Assembly: GCA_028751875.1 (NCBI GenBank)
Contig: CM054140.1
Span: 50,184,671-50,248,670, forward strand
From: Rapana venosa
Taxonomy: Eukaryota > Mollusca > Gastropoda > Neogastropoda > Muricidae
Length of the DNA: 64,000 bases
Reading direction: 5' to 3'
A program made the translations under genes and the position numbers. Positions 1 to 12,145 of this stretch are shown here, piece by piece. Under the pieces are notes generated by a model. It was not told the origin of the DNA. It worked only from the letters and a program-made list of their open reading frames with translations, and made no database searches. Position 1 is the stretch's first letter, and each line of letters starts with the position of its first letter.

Positions 1-8
1 TGCACACA

Positions 9-75
9 AGGCAGGATAGCCTTGTGGTTGAGCATTAAGCTTGTCATCTGACGGTGTGGGTTTGAGACACCACCT
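9..75 (+). mobile_element. SINE-A head (tRNA-like)
   Basis: The stretch ggatagccttgtggttgagc and a B-box-like gtgggtttgag match the tRNA-like head of the SINE family at 15421-15732. The copy is diverged and only the head is recognisable. Confidence 0.5.
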
Positions 76-1119
76 ATCTTCTGCAGATGCCCATCTCCTG
101 CAGAACACCTGTATTTCTGTGAACCCAGGTCTAACATCCCTTTCCATGCTGCACCCAAGCCCATAATGCAGACACATGCAGCAAACTGAAATATGCCAGC
201 AGTCTCAAATTCAAAAGAAGCACAATGATAGACAGCACAAGAACTTCCTCCACTGCAGAATGGACAGTTAGTGCAGATGAAGGAGAGCAGTGGACTGTGG
301 ACACCAGCAATTGTGGTTTGAAAAAAGACGAGCAGTGGTCATATGCTGTTACTCAGTGAGCACTCCAAGTGGCAGCATCTATTGGTGTCTACTGTTGACA
401 GTCTATGAGCCATAACATCACTAACCAAACCACACATGACATGGTCTGATCAGCTACCTGACAGCACCCCTCAGCATTCCAAAGTCCAGCAGCACATGGG
501 GAATGAACCAAACACCTCAGCCCCTGCTGACCAGACCAACCAGTCAACCAACAACACCCCTGGTGGTCACAGAATGTCCAAACCAGTATCCAGACTGATA
601 GAAAAGATGTGAAGACCATCTTTAACAAAAATTAGAGGAGAGAAGGAACAACTCCCCCCCAACCCCCTCTAAATTACAAAGAACATGCATACATTTATGC
701 AGTCAGAACAAAATGTCCTTTTCAAAGACTCGCAAACATGTACAAACACCAAAAAACAAAAACAAAAAGCAATTGGAAGTCTGTATGTTTTGACTTTATC
801 CAGTCTGTGTATGGATGATGTATCTTTGTTCTGTTCAGTTTAATCTTTCTGTGTGTTTATTACCGTCCCATGGTTGATTGATGGATGTGCATGTGGTCAT
901 GTGCGTGTGTATGCATGTGTGTACGTGCAGGTGCACGCACACGCTTGTGGGTGCTCATGCGTGGGTGCACGTATGTGTGTGTGTGTTTTTGTGTGTGTGA
1001 GTGAATATCATTAATAACAATAAAAAATATATAATGATTAAATTATCAATCTAAATCTAGCATCAACAACAACAAAAGCAAATAGGAAAACTGATATTTA
1101 AAAAAAGATGGCTTGTTGA

Positions 1120-1421
1120 CCCGAAACTTTTCCCCCATCCATTAGACCATGAGTGGTGGTCTGGGCGCTAGTCTCTTGGATGAGACGATAAACCGAGGTC
1201 CCTTGTGTTACACAAAATTTTCAACGCACGTAAAAGAACCCACGGCAACAAAAGAGTTGTCCATGGCAAAATTCTTAGAAAAAAGCCACTCTGATCGGGA
1301 AACAAATACAGTTGGAGACCAAAAAAAAAAAAAAAAAAGGGTGGCGCTGCTCTTTGGGAGAGCAGCCCGAATTTCAAGAAGAGAAATCTTGTGACTTAAA
1401 GTGGTATAAATAAATAAATAA
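1120..1421 (+). mobile_element. SINE-B, headless copy
   Basis: The copy matches the body of the SINE at 2620-3035 from cccggaacttttcccccatc-like sequence onward but lacks the tRNA-like head. It has an expanded A-run and a deletion across the palindrome. Confidence 0.78.
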
Positions 1422-1499
1422 CATATAAAACATGATATCAAATAGATAGTGAACTTATTTAAAATATCTTCGCTAGTCAAATTTGATAAACATACATTT

Positions 1500-1500
<1 letters not shown>

Positions 1501-1561
<61 letters not shown>

Positions 1562-1570
1562 TCAAACTCG

Positions 1571-1645
<75 letters not shown>
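1501..1645 (+). repeat. (GA)n microsatellite with short interruption
   Basis: Two long GA runs are separated by ctcaaactcgaacg. A short (TG)n follows. Confidence 0.95.
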
Positions 1646-1648
<3 letters not shown>

Positions 1649-1794
1649 TGTGTGTGTGTGAGAATGGGGGGTGGTAACCAACACTACACAATAATTCAAA
1701 CGTGCATTTTTTTTTTGTGATGCTAATTTGAACATTTACAATGTGTCCACTTTTAATCACTGAAACTTCAAAGTCAGTGGTTTATTATTGGCAG

Positions 1795-1928
1795 GGTTTG
1801 GGATATGTGGCATCCCAGAAAATTTGGTCAAGGCACTGCTGAAGAAGAACGTGAAGAACTTAACTGCTGTCAGTGACAATGCTGGAGTGGCTGATTTTGG
1901 TTTGGGCTTGATGCTACAACAGAAACAG
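1795..1928 (+). CDS. OXCT1: OXCT1 coding exon (first in window)
   Basis: The acceptor is ggcag and the donor gtaata. The exon starts in phase 1: the first base of a glycine codon comes from the previous, unseen exon. It encodes [16 protein letters not shown] and [17 protein letters not shown], matching human SCOT from about residue 63. It ends in phase 0. Confidence 0.93.
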
Positions 1929-2757
1929 GTAATATTCATCTTCAGTACTGTTGTAAATGATTACTTTGAAAAAAGTTATTGAACTTCTGTTGTTATTGCA
2001 GAATTTTTGAGTGCATTGAGCACAGGCTGAACATGAATGGTTATGAGCACAGCTTGCTTTGTCCATACCAGGAAGCTGTGAATCTATCTAGCAATAATGT
2101 TATTATCATTTGCTTTAGCTGAAGTGACTGGCTTTGCCTCAGGCCTGTTATCTGATGGCTTGTGGTTGCCTTGGGAAAATTAGGGCAAGTGGGACCTTGC
2201 CTTTAAAAAAAAAATTAGTAGCATTATTCATTACAGACAGAATCAAATGAAATTTGGCATACTTTTGGGATAATGCTGTTCAAAGAAAAAAAAAAAATGT
2301 GTATATAATATCATAATAAATTGAACAATTTCATGCGTGTTTGCATCATTATTGGTTGCTTTTGGTAATTTTGTCACTTATATCACATTTAACTCTTTCC
2401 CTGGCAAAGTCACTTCCCCACTGCCCTGTGCTCCACTTGCAAAAGGGGTGGGGGTGGGGGATGTTCTGTTGATTAAACTACTGTCAGGTCAGTAAGTGTA
2501 CTGCTAGCACAAACAGACTGACTAATTCCATAAGCCAGGACCTTGAATTAAGTATAATTTAGGCTGGTAAATGATAGAACGGGATTTTTAATATCATGAC
2601 TGTATAATGTTTCTATAAGGTGGATCGGTGGTCTAGAGGTAACGCGCCTGTCTAGAAAGCGAAAAGTCCGGGTCGGAAGTGTGCGGTAGTTCGTATCCCG
2701 TCTGGGCCCGGAACTTTTCCCCCATCCATTAGACCATGAGTGGTGGTCTGGGCGCTA

Positions 2758-2788
<31 letters not shown>

Positions 2789-5700
2789 CGTGTGTTACAG
2801 AAAATTATGCAGCGCACGTAAAAGAACCCACGGCAACAAGAGAGTTGTCCCTGGCAAAATTCTTAGAAAAAAGCCACTCTGATAGGGAAAGAAATACAGT
2901 TGCAGACAAAAAAATCAAAATAAGAAGGGTGGCGCTGCTCTTGTGGCGACGTGCTCTCCCCGGGGAGAGCAGCCCGAATTTCACGCAGAGAAATCTCGTG
3001 ACTTAAAGTGGTATAAATGAATAAATGAAATGAATTAAATGTTTCTGCCTTTGGGATATTCCAGCCTCACAGTAACCAGTGCACATAGTAATTTGATAAG
3101 ATTTTTTTGGTGTAACTAGTGCACAGGTCATCGGGAAAAAAGTTTATGTAGTTTCACCAAATTGACAGTTCATCAGAATTAGCTTCCACATCAATTTGAT
3201 CCATTTCTTAATCACTTTCATCATCAGAATCTGCCTCGTTTTCATGACGAGCATGATACTTTTGTGGTCAAGGCTGAGCAGATGCACAGTTTCCAAATGG
3301 GACAAACTATGATTTGCCAACATTTTTCACTGAAAGACAGTCACCAAATTGCTCTGAACGAATCAAAAATGTCTTGTAGTCCAACGTTTCAAAAGAAACA
3401 GACTTATGGAAATAACTTTGGAGAAAGTGTGTGGAGAATGACAGTGGGTTTTCTGCCTTTACCTGACAAATCAGTGCTTCCTGTCAGGGATGTGTTAACT
3501 TTCAGTGAGGTGACGGCCCTGGTATGGTTTTCTTGGTAAGGCAGGTTCTAGATGTGAATGGATTGGATTAGAGAGCTTCCCTGACAGTGAACTTGAAGTG
3601 ACCAGAACAAGTCCTGCTGAGAGTGTTTGGACAACAGCATTACAGACTTGCACGTGCATGTTGGGCCTGATCTGTAGCAGGGCTGAACAGAGCTTGCTGG
3701 AGCCATGTGCTCTAGACTTGAAGGCTTTCTGTTTGGATAGATTTCTGCTTGCCTCTTGTCTTTGGATAGGTTTCTGCATACCTTTGCCTTTGTTTGGATA
3801 GATTTCTGCATGCCTCTGACTTTGTTTGGATAGATTTATGCATGCCTTTGTTTGGATAGATTTCTGCTTGTCTTTGTTTGGATAGATTTCTGCTTGCCTC
3901 TGTCTTTGTTTGGATAGATTTCTGCATGCCTCTGCCTTTGTTTGGATAGATTTCTGCATGCCTTTGTTTGGATAGATTTCTGCTTGCCTCTGTCTTTGTT
4001 TGGATAGATTTCTGCTTGCCTCTGTCTTTGTTTGGATAGATTTCTGCATGTCTTTGTTTGGATAGATTTCTGCTTGCCTTTGTCTTTGGATAGATTTCTG
4101 CTTGCCTTTGTTTGGATAGATTTCTGCTTGCCTCTGTCTTTGTTTGGATAGATTTCTGCTTGCCTCTGTCTTTGTTTGGATAGATTTCTGCATGTCTTTG
4201 TTTGGATAGATTTCTGCTTGCCTTTGTCTTTGGATAGATTTCTGCATGCCTTTGTTTGGATATATTTCTGCTTGCCTCTGTCTTTGTTTGGATAGATTTC
4301 TGCTTGCCTCTGTCTTTGTTTGGATATATTTCTGCATGGCTCTGTCTTTGTTTGGATATATTTTTGCATACCTTTGTTTGGATAGATTTCTGCTTGCCTC
4401 TGTCTTTGTTTGGATAAACTTCTGATAGCCTTTGCCTTTGGATATATTTCTGCTTGCCTCTGTCTTTGTTTGGATATATTTCTGCTTGCCTCTGTCTTTG
4501 TTTGGATATGTTTCTGCATGCCTTTGTCTTTGTTTGGATATATTTCTGCTTGCCTCTGTCTTTGTTTGGATAAACTTCTGCATGCCTCTGTCTTTGTTTG
4601 GATACATTTCTGCATGTCTTTGTTTGGATAGGTTTCTGCATGCCTTTGTCTTTGTTTGGATAGGTTTCTGCATGTGTTTGTACTGGACCAGTTGACCAGT
4701 ATTGTCTGCTTTTTGGTGGGATGACTTGGTTTTTCTTTCATATTTGGTCATTTTACATGTGTCCAGCTGCATTGTTATCCTGGACGCTGTCTGCTGTTTC
4801 AGTGAATGAAGAAAGGGGATTCTGGTGCTATGAGCCTGATAAAACTGTTCAAAATGCTATGCCCAGTTTTATCTTTTATTTTTGTTGTTGAGATTTTCTG
4901 CAGATTTTTATCAGACTGATTAATTATCCTGAACATTTCAACAGATTTTATTTAACTGATAATAATAAGGAATTACCAGTACCAACTTTAAAGAGAGGCT
5001 CCTGCCAGGTACTGATTTACAAAGACAGAATTTTTTCCAAGATACAAAGAAATCATCTGCTTGATCTAAAAGTGTATGCATGCATTGTCAGCTGACATAC
5101 ATGTATACATGTGTTGTAGAAGATAACGGGAGAAAAGATAAACGTTTACCTGCCATGTATGTTTTGGTCCCCAAACAAATGATACTGAAATTTGATAGTT
5201 GTTCTAATTAGACATCTTTTAATTTATAATTTTTTGGGTCAGATACTTTTAGTAGGTGTGAATTACAAAACACCTTTAAATCACAAGAAGTGTCCCCTTT
5301 TACAGAAGCAAGGATGGTGACTGATTAAGCATCTCCGAGGCTCATGCAGGAGCAGAAACTCCTGTCAGGTGTGGAGGAATGAGTGGTCCTTACTCTGAAA
5401 TGTCCACATGCTGCCACCAGAGAAAATGATCTATATCAGTCTGGCAGTGTTTGGATTTTTTGAGATTGATATCTTTCTGTAGCACCCTAATAAGGGTTTT
5501 GACTAGTAAGGAGGAAAAATAACTGTCATATATGAGTGGGGTTTCTTTCTGTGAAAACCTTATAATGAGCCTCTTGGCACCAGAATGTCCCTTCTTCATT
5601 CAAACAAAAATGCTGTGCTCTGTGTGGTTTTGAATGTTCAGAAGATTTTGTGTTTAGATATAGATCTGATATCTTGATACTAACATCTCCTTTCTTTAAA

Positions 5701-8700
5701 CAGGCAGAGTGGGGCTTAGTCACTTTCTGTAGTTTTCTGTGGATTTTGCAGATGATATATGTATGTCAATTAACAGTGCATACTGATACACTTTCAGATC
5801 ACGCGGATGATCTCTTCGTATATTGGCAACAATTCAGTCTTTGAGCACCAGTACCTGGCAGGAGAACTGGAGGTGGAGCTGACACCACAGGTGAGGAGGC
5901 GTCTTTTGTATTGTGTGGTAATGGTATGGGCTGGTGTGTCAGGGCTGATTTCATTGCCTGAAATTCAGGCTGCTCTTCCCAGAGAGAGCATGTTGCTGCT
6001 TGTACAGCAGCAGTTTTTTTTTCTTTCTTTGTGTTCCTTGTCTGTGAGTGTATCTGTTTCCCTATGAGAATGGCCTTTCCTACATAATTTTGCCAGCGTA
6101 ACAAGACCGTAGAGGGAACATGACATACTGTGTTAATACTCCATGTCTCTTCTGTGGAAGGTTGATGTGTGCATCCTGTACTTATTACACAGTCTCTTGC
6201 AAGTGGCGGTATCATGATAACAGTGATCTGCTTGGCTTGTATCAAGGTGTTTCCAGGAAGATAACAACAAATATTGTACATAGCAAATGTGGAGTTTTAA
6301 GTGGAGAGGAGACATAGGGGTGGGGAATAAGGGAAAATAGTCACCAGGACCTGCGAGTGCACTCTTTCTATTATTATTTATTATTATTATTTATTCTTTT
6401 ATTTCGAGGATAATGGAATAAGCACTCATGTGCTTTTTTACATCCAGTCCCCGTGTGTATGCGGTTTTGTAAATTCTGTCATCTGTTTCCACTGGCACAC
6501 AATGGCCTACTCTTCCGAAAGCGGAACAGGATTTAACGTGTGCGCAAGATGTTCTGCATGCGTTCAAACACGGAGCCTCGGTTTATAGTCTCCTCCGAAG
6601 GACACATTTCTATGCACATTTGTGTGGGTTGTTACTTGTTTGCCTTTGTTTTTGAGTTCCAGTTTGAGTTTCTATGTTTCTAGAACAGTCTATTCCTGAA
6701 ATGAAGTACTTAGTTCAAAGTGATATGACACTGAAATCTAACATGATCAACACTAAGTATGATGCATTGATGTATTCACAATTGAGTGCAGAAAAGAATT
6801 TTTGTCGTTTGGACATTATTTATTTATTTATTTTTACTGTAGGTGACATAACAGTGTTATGACAGAGAATTATCAACAGTTTTGTCAATAAAAATACACA
6901 CGTGCATGTCTATGTCCAAACTGTGCTTGTAAAAGTTTTGACATGGTGTACTAATCTAGCCAAGTCCACATGACATATCAACATTCACTGTATATTTTAG
7001 GGTGTCAGAGCACCATGCAGACACTTGTTTTTTTTGGTTTGCCTTTTTTGCTGCCTCATCTTCTGTAATGGTCCTTTCCTGAAGTTCCCACCCCACTTAT
7101 TTTGATTTCTCTCCACCCAAGCAATACCCAAATTCTTATGTAACATCCTCAGAGTCAGAAGTGCACAGGGAGGTCATCAATATCAGGCCACCACGGGCCA
7201 CCAGCCAGAGGGACCCTGCACTGCACTGTGGTGGGTGCATGTTCTGAGCTAACATATGCAGGACACCACCTACTAAGCCTCCCACTGATGCCAGTAACAG
7301 CTTAGTTGCAGAGCGAGACTGGGTGGTGACCACCACAGCATCCCTCTTCCATAACTCCAAAGGCTTTGACACAGGGGTGTATAGAAAACTGAAACTGAGG
7401 TCACCGTGACACTAGAGCAGCTGGGGCCACCGAATCAGAGAATGTTCTTTTATTACATGATGATCAGTGGTGATGAAAAGATGCTGCTGATGCATGTAAC
7501 TACTGGAGATAGCTGTACTCTATGCTTCCTATATCCTGGCTTGAAGTGAGTCCAAGAGACACCTGCAGTGCTGGTCAGGTAATTTGAGCATCTCTCCAAC
7601 CCAATCCTATCTTGTTGTGTATAACCTTGCTGGAGCAACACTCAGAATTCATCCATTCAGTGGGGGAAGCCTGACTGTGTGGTCCCAGTCTTCCTAATGA
7701 GCCCATAGCAAACTCACCCTGGGTAGAAGCAGGTCAGAATCAGAAGAAAAAAAATCCTATGGCTTTGGCGACTTGAACAGTGACCTTGCAGTCAGTAATC
7801 CAAGATGCTAGTCTTTGCACTGTGCCATGGTGCTGGTGACATTGAAGTCTTAATGACTTCCCCACAGCCCTCATGGTGCCACATAGCCACTTACACCTGG
7901 ATAATTTCCCCATGGCTCTCAGTTCATAAACATTGGCCAGTCCATTGATAAACAAGCTCATAAGAAGCCCAGGGTATCAGATATGCAAGTAAATAGTATG
8001 TCAGGGGTGTATTGTTGACACTAACTGGCTGAATCCTGGATTGTCAGGCCATGGGGGTGAATGGGGAAATCCAGGCCATGGGAGTGAACGAGGATGTTTA
8101 TTCCAGGCTAGCCTTGCCATGCCCTGGTAGGGAGGGGAACTATTCAATGGAACAACAACAAAAAAGAGGTGCTGGAAATGAACAGCATTGTACCACAAAA
8201 CATTCAGAATAGCAATCCTGTTAAGTGTTATTGTGATCTCGGTCGAGCTCTATCCACTTTATGGATGGATTTAGTATTGCTCAAAGTACCTGACCAACAC
8301 TGCAGGTGTCTGTATCTCTCAGGGCCCAGTTGATGCCAGGATATATTATGATAGTAAGCGTAGAGTGGAACCATGTCAAGTAGTCTCAAAGCATATGCAC
8401 TTCCATATCAGCCTCATTAGATCATCCTCATTATCACTGATCATCATGCAATTAAAAAACTGCCTCTGATTCAGTGGCCCCAGTTGGTATGATCTTATGG
8501 TGACCTCAGATTTGGTTTCCCCAGGCACTGTGGTGAGTATGTCAAAGCCTTTGGGGTTGGGGGTTCATGAGATGGTCATTGGAGGGACGTTGTGGTGGTC
8601 ACCCCTCGAGTGGTGACTCACTCAGTCTGGCTCCGCAAATGAGCTAATTCTGTTGTTAGTAGGTGGTGTCCTGTGTGTATTATCTCAGAACAGGCACCAC

Positions 8701-11592
8701 TGAACACCACCAAAGTGACCCAGCAGCAGTTCAGGGTCCCTCTGGCTGGTGGCCCCATGGTGGCTTAAACTTGATGAGCTTCCTGTGGACTTTCCAACTC
8801 TGAGGATACGACATAACGAATCTGGATATGGCTGAGATGGGGAGATTGAAATGAGTGGCTGGGGAACAGCAGGACAGCAACATCACAGAAGATGAGGCAG
8901 TAAAGAAAAGTGTTACTGTGATCTAGATTCCAAACTACACCATAATTATGATGGGTGTTGCTTGTGGTGTTTTGAATGTTGAGGTGATGTATTTTCAGGG
9001 GACCCTTGCTGAACGTATCCGTGCAGGAGGTGCCGGCATCCCTGCCTTCTACACTCCCACTGGCTATGGCACCTTGATTCACCAAGGTGGGGCCCCTGTC
9101 AAATATGATTCAAGGGGAATGGTGGAAAAACGCAGCAAACCACGAGAGGTAAGAGGTAGAGGTTGTGTGTGAGGAAGTTTCTGCTTGTGTTGACTGTTTC
9201 AGTGAGGCGTGAACTAGTATATGACCTGACTTTTTTCTGAACTTCTTGAGGAGTGATATGGTGGCCTCAGGTTTGGTTTCCCCATACATTTCTGTGCCTG
9301 TGGTGAGTTTGTATCACAGGCACAGTGTTACTTTTAGGCAGTGTGTCTTAGGCAAGTTGAAATCTAGTGGAGCCCATCTTTCTGCAGGTCACAGATGGCA
9401 TGGATGTTGGTGCCATCCATACCAGAGGCCATACTAGCCTACTTTTCTTTAACATATGCAAAAGGTGTGCATGTTTCTTTGCACATGGGACTGCAGTTTA
9501 TTAGTCTTATCTGAAGCACTTCCTGGGGAATAGAGTGGGAAGCAATATGATGTGCAGGGAAAAGTTCCCTCATAGAGACAGTTCATTGGCAGGATGCAAA
9601 GCGACAGACACCAAGGATCACCATCAGATCATCATTCTCATGCTGTCACTGTTGTGGGTTTCCAGCCTCAGTGTGTGAAAACAGTGTCTGTGTGTTGGTG
9701 GAGTCATTATTTTATTATTTAGCTTCATGACATGCTGAATATGCAGAATCGCATACACACCACATACCAAGATGTTTGTTGATTCACCCTTTATGCTTGT
9801 GGACGCTGTCTGTAGTAAACAACAGCAACAAACAAATAATAACAATAAACCCTTCAAGTAAAACTCAGCTGTGTAAAAAGGAACGAAACAGTTTGTTAAA
9901 GTCTTGTAGTTAAACTCACCAGCTGTAGACTCCATCACAAAGTTCTTTATGCCAAAGCAGAAAAAGCTGTTTAGACTGATGCATTGTTGTTTGCTTTCAG
10001 TGATTTTAATCCAACTTTGGTACCATGCTTCCTTTGAAGTTCTCCACAAGGGAGAGAGGTGGCAGGATCACAGCAAGGAACAGTACTGCTTTGTGCTGGG
10101 CATGGATGCCAGCCAGTCTTGTATCCAGCACTATGAATTGCAGAGGATATTTTTAACATGGCTAGGGGATCTAGTAGTATACACCCACAGACCTCCCTAC
10201 ATGCACAAGTTTTTTCATATTTTTATGAAGTATTTATGTCAAATAGGAAAACATGCTTTTACTGATACAAATAAAACTTTGATAATCACACATACAAAAA
10301 AAACCCAAAACAAAAAAGACATCACTCCACTCCACTGCGTATACAAAAAGTAACAAACTTCAGTGTCTTAAGTCTTTTGTTTGTGCATTTGTGTGAGTAG
10401 GTACTACCTTTTTTTTCACATTCCATAAAACCTTTACTTCCCTTCATTCCTGAGTTTCTAGAACAGTCAATTCCTGAAAATAAGGTGTTAAGTTCTAAGT
10501 AAAACGCCACTAAAATCTGATGTGATTAACCCCAAGTATCTTGTATCGTTGTGTTAAAGCAAATGCAGTAAATATTTTTTGCAGTTTGGACATAGTTTGT
10601 TACAGTGTTTGACATTCCAGTGTTAGAACAGGTAGATTCAAGTAATTTTATCAACAACAACAAAAAGACACACATGCCTTAGGACTAAGTACAAGCTGTA
10701 TATGAAAAAGTAATGAAACATGCACATACTATCTTAGCAAAGTCTACATGATATAATTTAACACATACCCTGTAGGGTATCAGTGTGCCACATAGACACT
10801 CACATCTGAATGACTTTTGCGCAGCCCTCAAGTGCTATGAAGCCACATACATTTTAATGACTTCCACATGACTCTCCAGGGCCCAGGAGGCCTTCCCCTC
10901 ACAAACATTGACCAGGCCATTGATGAACAATACCGCAAATGATCAGGGTCTCACATTTGGAAGTCATCAGGCTGGTAGGGGCTAGACTGCTATGCTGACC
11001 AGATGCATTCCAGATTTCTGGGCCACGGGATAATAATGAGCCCAAACCACTTTTTCAGTTTCTGGGAATCAAGGATATTAGTCTAATAAAACTGGTATAT
11101 CAGGTGCCAGAAACAAAACAAAAAAGTTGGGAAAAAAATAAAGCTGTACAATTTTGTGTAAAATAATGATACTGTTTTAGTTTGTGTGAGAATGTAAGTG
11201 TACACTTTACATGTGTGTGTGTCTTTTTTTTTCCTTCTTTTTTTTTTCTTTTTTTTTATATCGAGGATAATGGAATAAGCACTCATGTGCTTTTTTACAT
11301 CCAGTCCCGTGTGTATGCGGTTTTGTAAATTTTGTCATCTGTTTCCACTGGCACACAATGGCCTACTCTTTCAAAAAGCGGAACAGGATTTAACGTGTGT
11401 GCAAGATGTTCTGCATGCGTTCGCACACGGGGCCTCGGTTTATAGTCTCATCCGAAGGACTTTGATAATCACAACACACAGACAAATACTCTGTCCTCCT
11501 TCTTCAGACCCTTAAGCCCTGAGCATCCCTTGTGACACCAATATTGACATTTGGAGCATTTGATCGAATTGTTGAAAAATAACTAATCGAGC

Positions 11593-11661
<69 letters not shown>

Positions 11662-12087
11662 AGTCGACAGTTCGGTGATCGCAATTATATCCTGGAGGAG
11701 GCAATCCATGGTGATTATGCTCTGGTCAAGGCATGGAAAGCTGATAAACTTGGGAATCTCATGTTCAGGTCAGAACATAATCTGACAGCTTGACAGCAAT
11801 GCTGGCAATATGCATGGCAGTGTTATAAATGCGAGATAATTTCTCTGCTCACAACACTCACACACACATGCACACACATACGTGTGTGTGTGTGTGTGTT
11901 GTAAGCAGAGAAATTATCTCACACTTGTAACATCGCCATGCGTGTATGCACACACATGCAAGCTCATGCATATAAGGATATGCCTTTTTTTTCTTTTAAA
12001 AAAAATTAAGCATGATTTTTGAGAATATATATATATGGATGTGTGTATATATATATATATATATATTTTTATATATATATATATGTG

Positions 12088-12145
<58 letters not shown>

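Noticed and set aside
1449..1760. Open frames of Arg-Glu or Ser-Leu repeats (also in other GA arrays)
   Set aside because: They are translations of (GA)n microsatellites.
3495..4772. 425-codon antisense open frame and its 301- and 309-codon overlaps
   Set aside because: It is produced by a stop-free minisatellite; all three frames are open, the units shift frame, and no domain or splice context exists.
9949..10353. 134-codon + strand frame in an OXCT1 intron
   Set aside because: No domain, low-complexity lysine-rich end, and the position inside an intron suggest chance.
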